Part shown: positions 59,326-64,000 of the stretch, piece by piece
Position numbering within the stretch: position 1 is the first letter of the stretch
Layout: the number at the start of each line of letters is the position of its first letter
Source of the DNA: AG25 sp035604455
Lineage (GTDB): Bacteria; Gemmatimonadota; Gemmatimonadetes; Gemmatimonadales; GWC2-71-9
Reading direction: 5' to 3'
Length of the DNA: 64,000 bases
NCBI GenBank assembly: GCA_035604455.1
Contig: DATNIM010000135.1
Span: 37,180 to 101,179, forward strand
Position numbers and translations under genes: made by a program
Notes under the pieces: generated by a model
The model's input: only the letters and a program-made list of their open reading frames with translations
The model's database searches: none
Told to the model about the DNA's origin: nothing

Positions 59326-59689
59326 CGCTCTCGCGCAAATGGAAGCTCGTGCTGGTCGGCGGCGTCGCCGTCCCCGTACTGCTGTTCGCCGCCTATACCG
59401 CGCTCGCCCTCACCTGGACGTATTCATCGGGCGAGCGGGCCGGGTACGTGCAGAAATTTTCGAAGAAGGGGTGGCTATGTAAGACGTGGGAGGGCGAACT
59501 CGCGATCATGGCGCTCCCCGGCACTATCCCTGAGAAGTTCTACTTCACAGTGCGCGACGACTCCGTGGCCGCCCTCGTCACTCAATCCATGGGCAAGCGC
59601 GTGGCGGTCACCTACCGCCAGCACGTTGGTGTCCCGACGAGCTGTTTCGGCGAAACCGAGTACTACGTGGTGGGTGTGCTGCCCGTCCA

Positions 59690-59693
<4 letters not shown>
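59322..59693 (+). CDS. Small membrane-anchored protein of unknown function
   Basis: The 123-residue protein has one N-terminal membrane segment (LVLVGGVAVPVLLFAAYTALALTW) and a beta-rich soluble part with two cysteines (WLCKTWEGEL, PTSCFGETEYYVVGV). Some databases give such proteins a misleading dehydrogenase name; there is no nucleotide-binding motif here. Its GTG start overlaps the GNAT stop, and its stop overlaps the aconitase ATG. Confidence 0.7.
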
Positions 59694-62479
<2,786 letters not shown>

Positions 62480-62496
62480 CCCGGCGTCAAAGCCCC

Positions 62497-62522
62497 CGGA
62501 CCGCCGAGATCCACACGGTCCG
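62497..62522. terminator. Hairpin between aconitase and DoxX genes
   Basis: A 7-bp stem (CGGACCG / CGGTCCG) with a 12-base loop between two convergent genes. There is no T tract, so it is a weak or rho-assisted terminator at best. Confidence 0.35.
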
Positions 62523-62560
62523 CGGCGACCGCGACCCGCATGGGCCTCCGTCGAACGAGA

Positions 62561-62971
62561 CTAGCGCGTCAGGTGCAGCAGGTAGTCAAGCGAGAAAGTG
62601 CCGGGGCCCACTGCGACCACTGCAAGCGCAGCGACGGCGAGCACGAGGTTGTACTCGTATCCTCCGTTTTGCAAGAAGAACCCCTTCCCCGCGTGCACCT
62701 TGGTCGCTGCCACGAGCATCGTCGCAAACGCCAAGAAGCCCGCCAACGGCGTGAGGAACCCAAGCAGAAATAGCAGTCCTGCGCCCAGCTCGCCGCCCAC
62801 CGCCAGTGCCGTCCACAACTTGGCTGGCCGCAATCCAAGGGTGCCGATGAATCCGGTCGTCCGAGTAAAGCCCGCCCCTCCAAATGCACCCAAGCCCTTC
62901 TGCGCACCGTGCCCGAGAAATACAAGCCCCAGCGTGGCGCGCAACGCAAATAACCCAACATTCGCAATCAT
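62561..62971 (-). CDS. DoxX family membrane protein
   Basis: The 136-residue protein has four membrane segments with the DoxX features ALRATLGLVFLGHGAQKGLGAFGG, LAVGGELGAGLLFLLGF and LAFATMLVAA. The family is linked to redox balance and sometimes to thiosulfate-quinone reduction, but its function is often unknown. A GGAGG ribosome site lies 8 bases before the ATG. Confidence 0.85.
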   Translation of the reverse strand: MIANVGLFALRATLGLVFLGHGAQKGLGAFGGAGFTRTTGFIGTLGLRPAKLWTALAVGGELGAGLLFLLGFLTPLAGFLAFATMLVAATKVHAGKGFFLQNGGYEYNLVLAVAALAVVAVGPGTFSLDYLLHLTR

Positions 62972-63167
62972 TTCGTCAGCCTCCGTCGTCCGCAGTTCAC
63001 GTTCAGCCAGACAACTGCTTTCGACCTCGAAACACGCTCCGCGACTCGAGGGTTCCCCGAGCGATCACGTTGACCTCTCTGTGTGGAGCGGGAAAAACGA
63101 TCTGCGACCGGAGTGCCGGGGCGGCGCGGCAGCACTCGCGCGCCCCGGGCCCGCGGCGTGCCGCCGA

Positions 63168-63455
63168 TTAGTGACCTGCCGGATGGGTGATGCGTCCGCC
63201 GACCACGAGAAACCCGAGTCTCGCTTCAAGGGGCATCGCGAGCCCCGCCACGAGGGACCCGACGAGGATGCCGACGACGCTCTCTACGCCAAGAAGATTC
63301 TCAACGACTCGCCAGACGACAAGGAATATCGCGTACGTCACCAGGAGCCCGATGAACTGCCGGATCCCGGATCCTCCCGCAACGTCGCGCTCATAGCCTC
63401 CGAAGTAGATCGCCGCCACAAACCAGAACAGCACCACCGCCACGAGCCAGTCCAT
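63168..63455 (-). CDS. Small hydrophobic membrane protein
   Basis: The 95-residue protein has two to three membrane segments (MDWLVAVVLFWFVAAIYFGGY; FIGLLVTYAIFLVVWRVVENLL; VVGILVGSLVAGLAM) and no recognisable family. ATG at 63455 was chosen for the GGAG ribosome site about 8 bases upstream; the longer frame before it is polar. Confidence 0.6.
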   Translation of the reverse strand: MDWLVAVVLFWFVAAIYFGGYERDVAGGSGIRQFIGLLVTYAIFLVVWRVVENLLGVESVVGILVGSLVAGLAMPLEARLGFLVVGGRITHPAGH

Positions 63456-63845
63456 AAGGAATCTCCCTTCGTGGGTTGAGCAGCGTGATCCAGCGGTTTT
63501 GATGCTACCGCCCAAGGGGTCGACGTCAACCGCGCCAGAAGGGCCCGGAGACCTGCGCTTCTCGGGGATAAAGTCACCGTGGGGTGGGCGCGGAGGGAGC
63601 GCGGGCGAGGAGGCGTCTTCTTAATGGAATCTTCACACTCGTTCTCGGACGCCCGCGCGCTGCACAACGAGCGCTCCGTTGCACAATGCGGCGGCGCGAA
63701 CCCCGTCGGCACCCGACTCGGGATGACCAAAGAGCAAGGCAAACCGGGCGCAAACAGGCATCACCGGCATCAGGCACCCCTCTTGCCCTTAGGAGGCCCA
63801 GACAACCGGGGCGCGTGGGCGCCCACACTTCCGATAGGAGGCCGT
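63456..63845. other. 390-base region upstream of pilA
   Basis: No gene is recognised. It holds the sigma-54 promoter of pilA (63773-63786), a 12-base palindrome (63815-63826), and a TAGGAGGCC sequence at 63790-63798 that is repeated at the real ribosome site (63835-63843). Confidence 0.5.
63773..63786 (+). promoter_or_regulatory. Sigma-54 (RpoN) promoter of pilA
   Basis: GGCAC, five bases and TTGC match the -24/-12 consensus with the exact spacing; only the T before GGCAC is A. Transcription would start near 63798, giving a leader of about 48 bases. pilA genes are often RpoN- and PilR-dependent. Confidence 0.65.
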
Positions 63846-64000
63846 ATGCTGAGCCGCAAGGGTTTCACGCTGATCGAGCTGTTGATCGTGGTGGTGATTA
63901 TCGGGATCCTCGCCGCCATCGCGATCCCGAAGTTCGCGAACACGAAGCAGAAGGCGTATGTCGCGTCAATGAAGTCCGACCTTCGCAACCTCGTGACCGC
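63846..64000 (+). CDS. pilA: Type IV pilin (PilA), start only (cut by window end)
   Basis: The first 51 residues read MLSRKGFTLIELLIVVVIIG and on: a short basic leader MLSRKG, cleavage before FTLIE with the Glu5 needed for pilus assembly, then the hydrophobic helix and a continuing helical segment (KFANTKQKAYVASMKSDL). It is the major pilin or a pseudopilin (GspG-like); the visible part does not decide. AGGAGG lies 4 bases upstream. The rest is beyond the window. Confidence 0.93.
   Translation, partial: MLSRKGFTLIELLIVVVIIGILAAIAIPKFANTKQKAYVASMKSDLRNLVT

Noticed and set aside
63730..63790. Possible cyclic-di-GMP (GEMM) riboswitch before pilA, from GGCAAACC and GCGCAAACAGGC
   Set aside because: The hairpin and tetraloop that must lie between these segments are missing, the closing stem does not pair, and the site lies upstream of the sigma-54 transcript start.

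Overview
The window is about 64 kb of GC-rich bacterial chromosome that is almost entirely protein-coding, with short gaps and many 1-8 base overlaps between neighbouring genes. The gene set suggests a diderm, aerobic or microaerobic heterotroph: an Omp85-type outer-membrane protein ending in Phe, lipoprotein and Tat signals, a DUF1800/DUF1501 pair, bacterial Ig-like plus PD40 proteins, and a type IV pilin. The base composition, short 5' leaders and gene mix resemble Gemmatimonadota. That placement is inference only, because the window has no rRNA and no gene I can use as a phylogenetic marker without a search. I saw no insertion sequence, prophage, CRISPR array, tRNA or rRNA.

Layout. 0-2.4 kb: the end of a receiver-domain protein, then a leftward ECF sigma factor / anti-sigma / PDZ operon closed by a strong hairpin. 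2.5-8.1 kb: a ferritin-VIT1 metal transporter, leucyl-tRNA synthetase and a chemoreceptor. 8.1-17.7 kb: one long leftward run of anabolic genes (GT2 glycosyltransferase, zinc-finger protein, secreted protein, nicotinate phosphoribosyltransferase, argC-argB-argD-argA, an isochorismatase-like remnant, a class V aminotransferase and serA). 17.8-22.2 kb: an outer-membrane protein, a TetR regulator, a metallophosphoesterase and an S41-like protein that appears to lack its serine. 22.3-29.9 kb: a leftward gyrA operon continuing into a serine/threonine dehydratase, a REC-GAF-GGDEF protein, a Ser/Thr kinase and an M1 aminopeptidase. 30-33.4 kb: an MDR oxidoreductase and a large Ig/PD40 surface protein. 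33.6-38.1 kb: a small histone-H1-like protein, then a tight seven-gene rightward operon built around selD. 38.4-43.7 kb: slipin, membrane proteins, a DUF116 protein and a glycolate-oxidase-like flavoprotein, followed by thyX. 44.6-49.2 kb: two ATP-grasp ligases, a GNAT, a KamA-type radical SAM aminomutase and a zinc alcohol dehydrogenase. 49.3-54.7 kb: an EF-G-like GTPase, an MFS exporter and an ABC exporter. 54.7-64 kb: DUF1800/DUF1501, an SDR enzyme, aconitase with two small upstream genes, DoxX, and the start of a pilA gene behind a sigma-54-type promoter.

Most notable. (1) selD contains an in-frame TGA exactly at the catalytic Cys/Sec position. A 13-bp hairpin that fits a bacterial SECIS element follows directly, so the gene is read as a selenoprotein; the start that ignores this would lose the active site. 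(2) The KamA / two ATP-grasp / GNAT cluster keeps both aspartates that bind lysine in lysine 2,3-aminomutase, suggesting a pathway that makes beta-lysine and then conjugates or acetylates it. I know of no characterised pathway with this exact set. (3) Several genes have a -10-like hexamer only 6-14 bases before the start codon and no Shine-Dalgarno sequence, indicating frequent leaderless or near-leaderless transcription. (4) Three enzymes have lost canonical catalytic residues (RNase H-like, S41-like) or carry unusual ones (GyrA Val at the quinolone-contact position).
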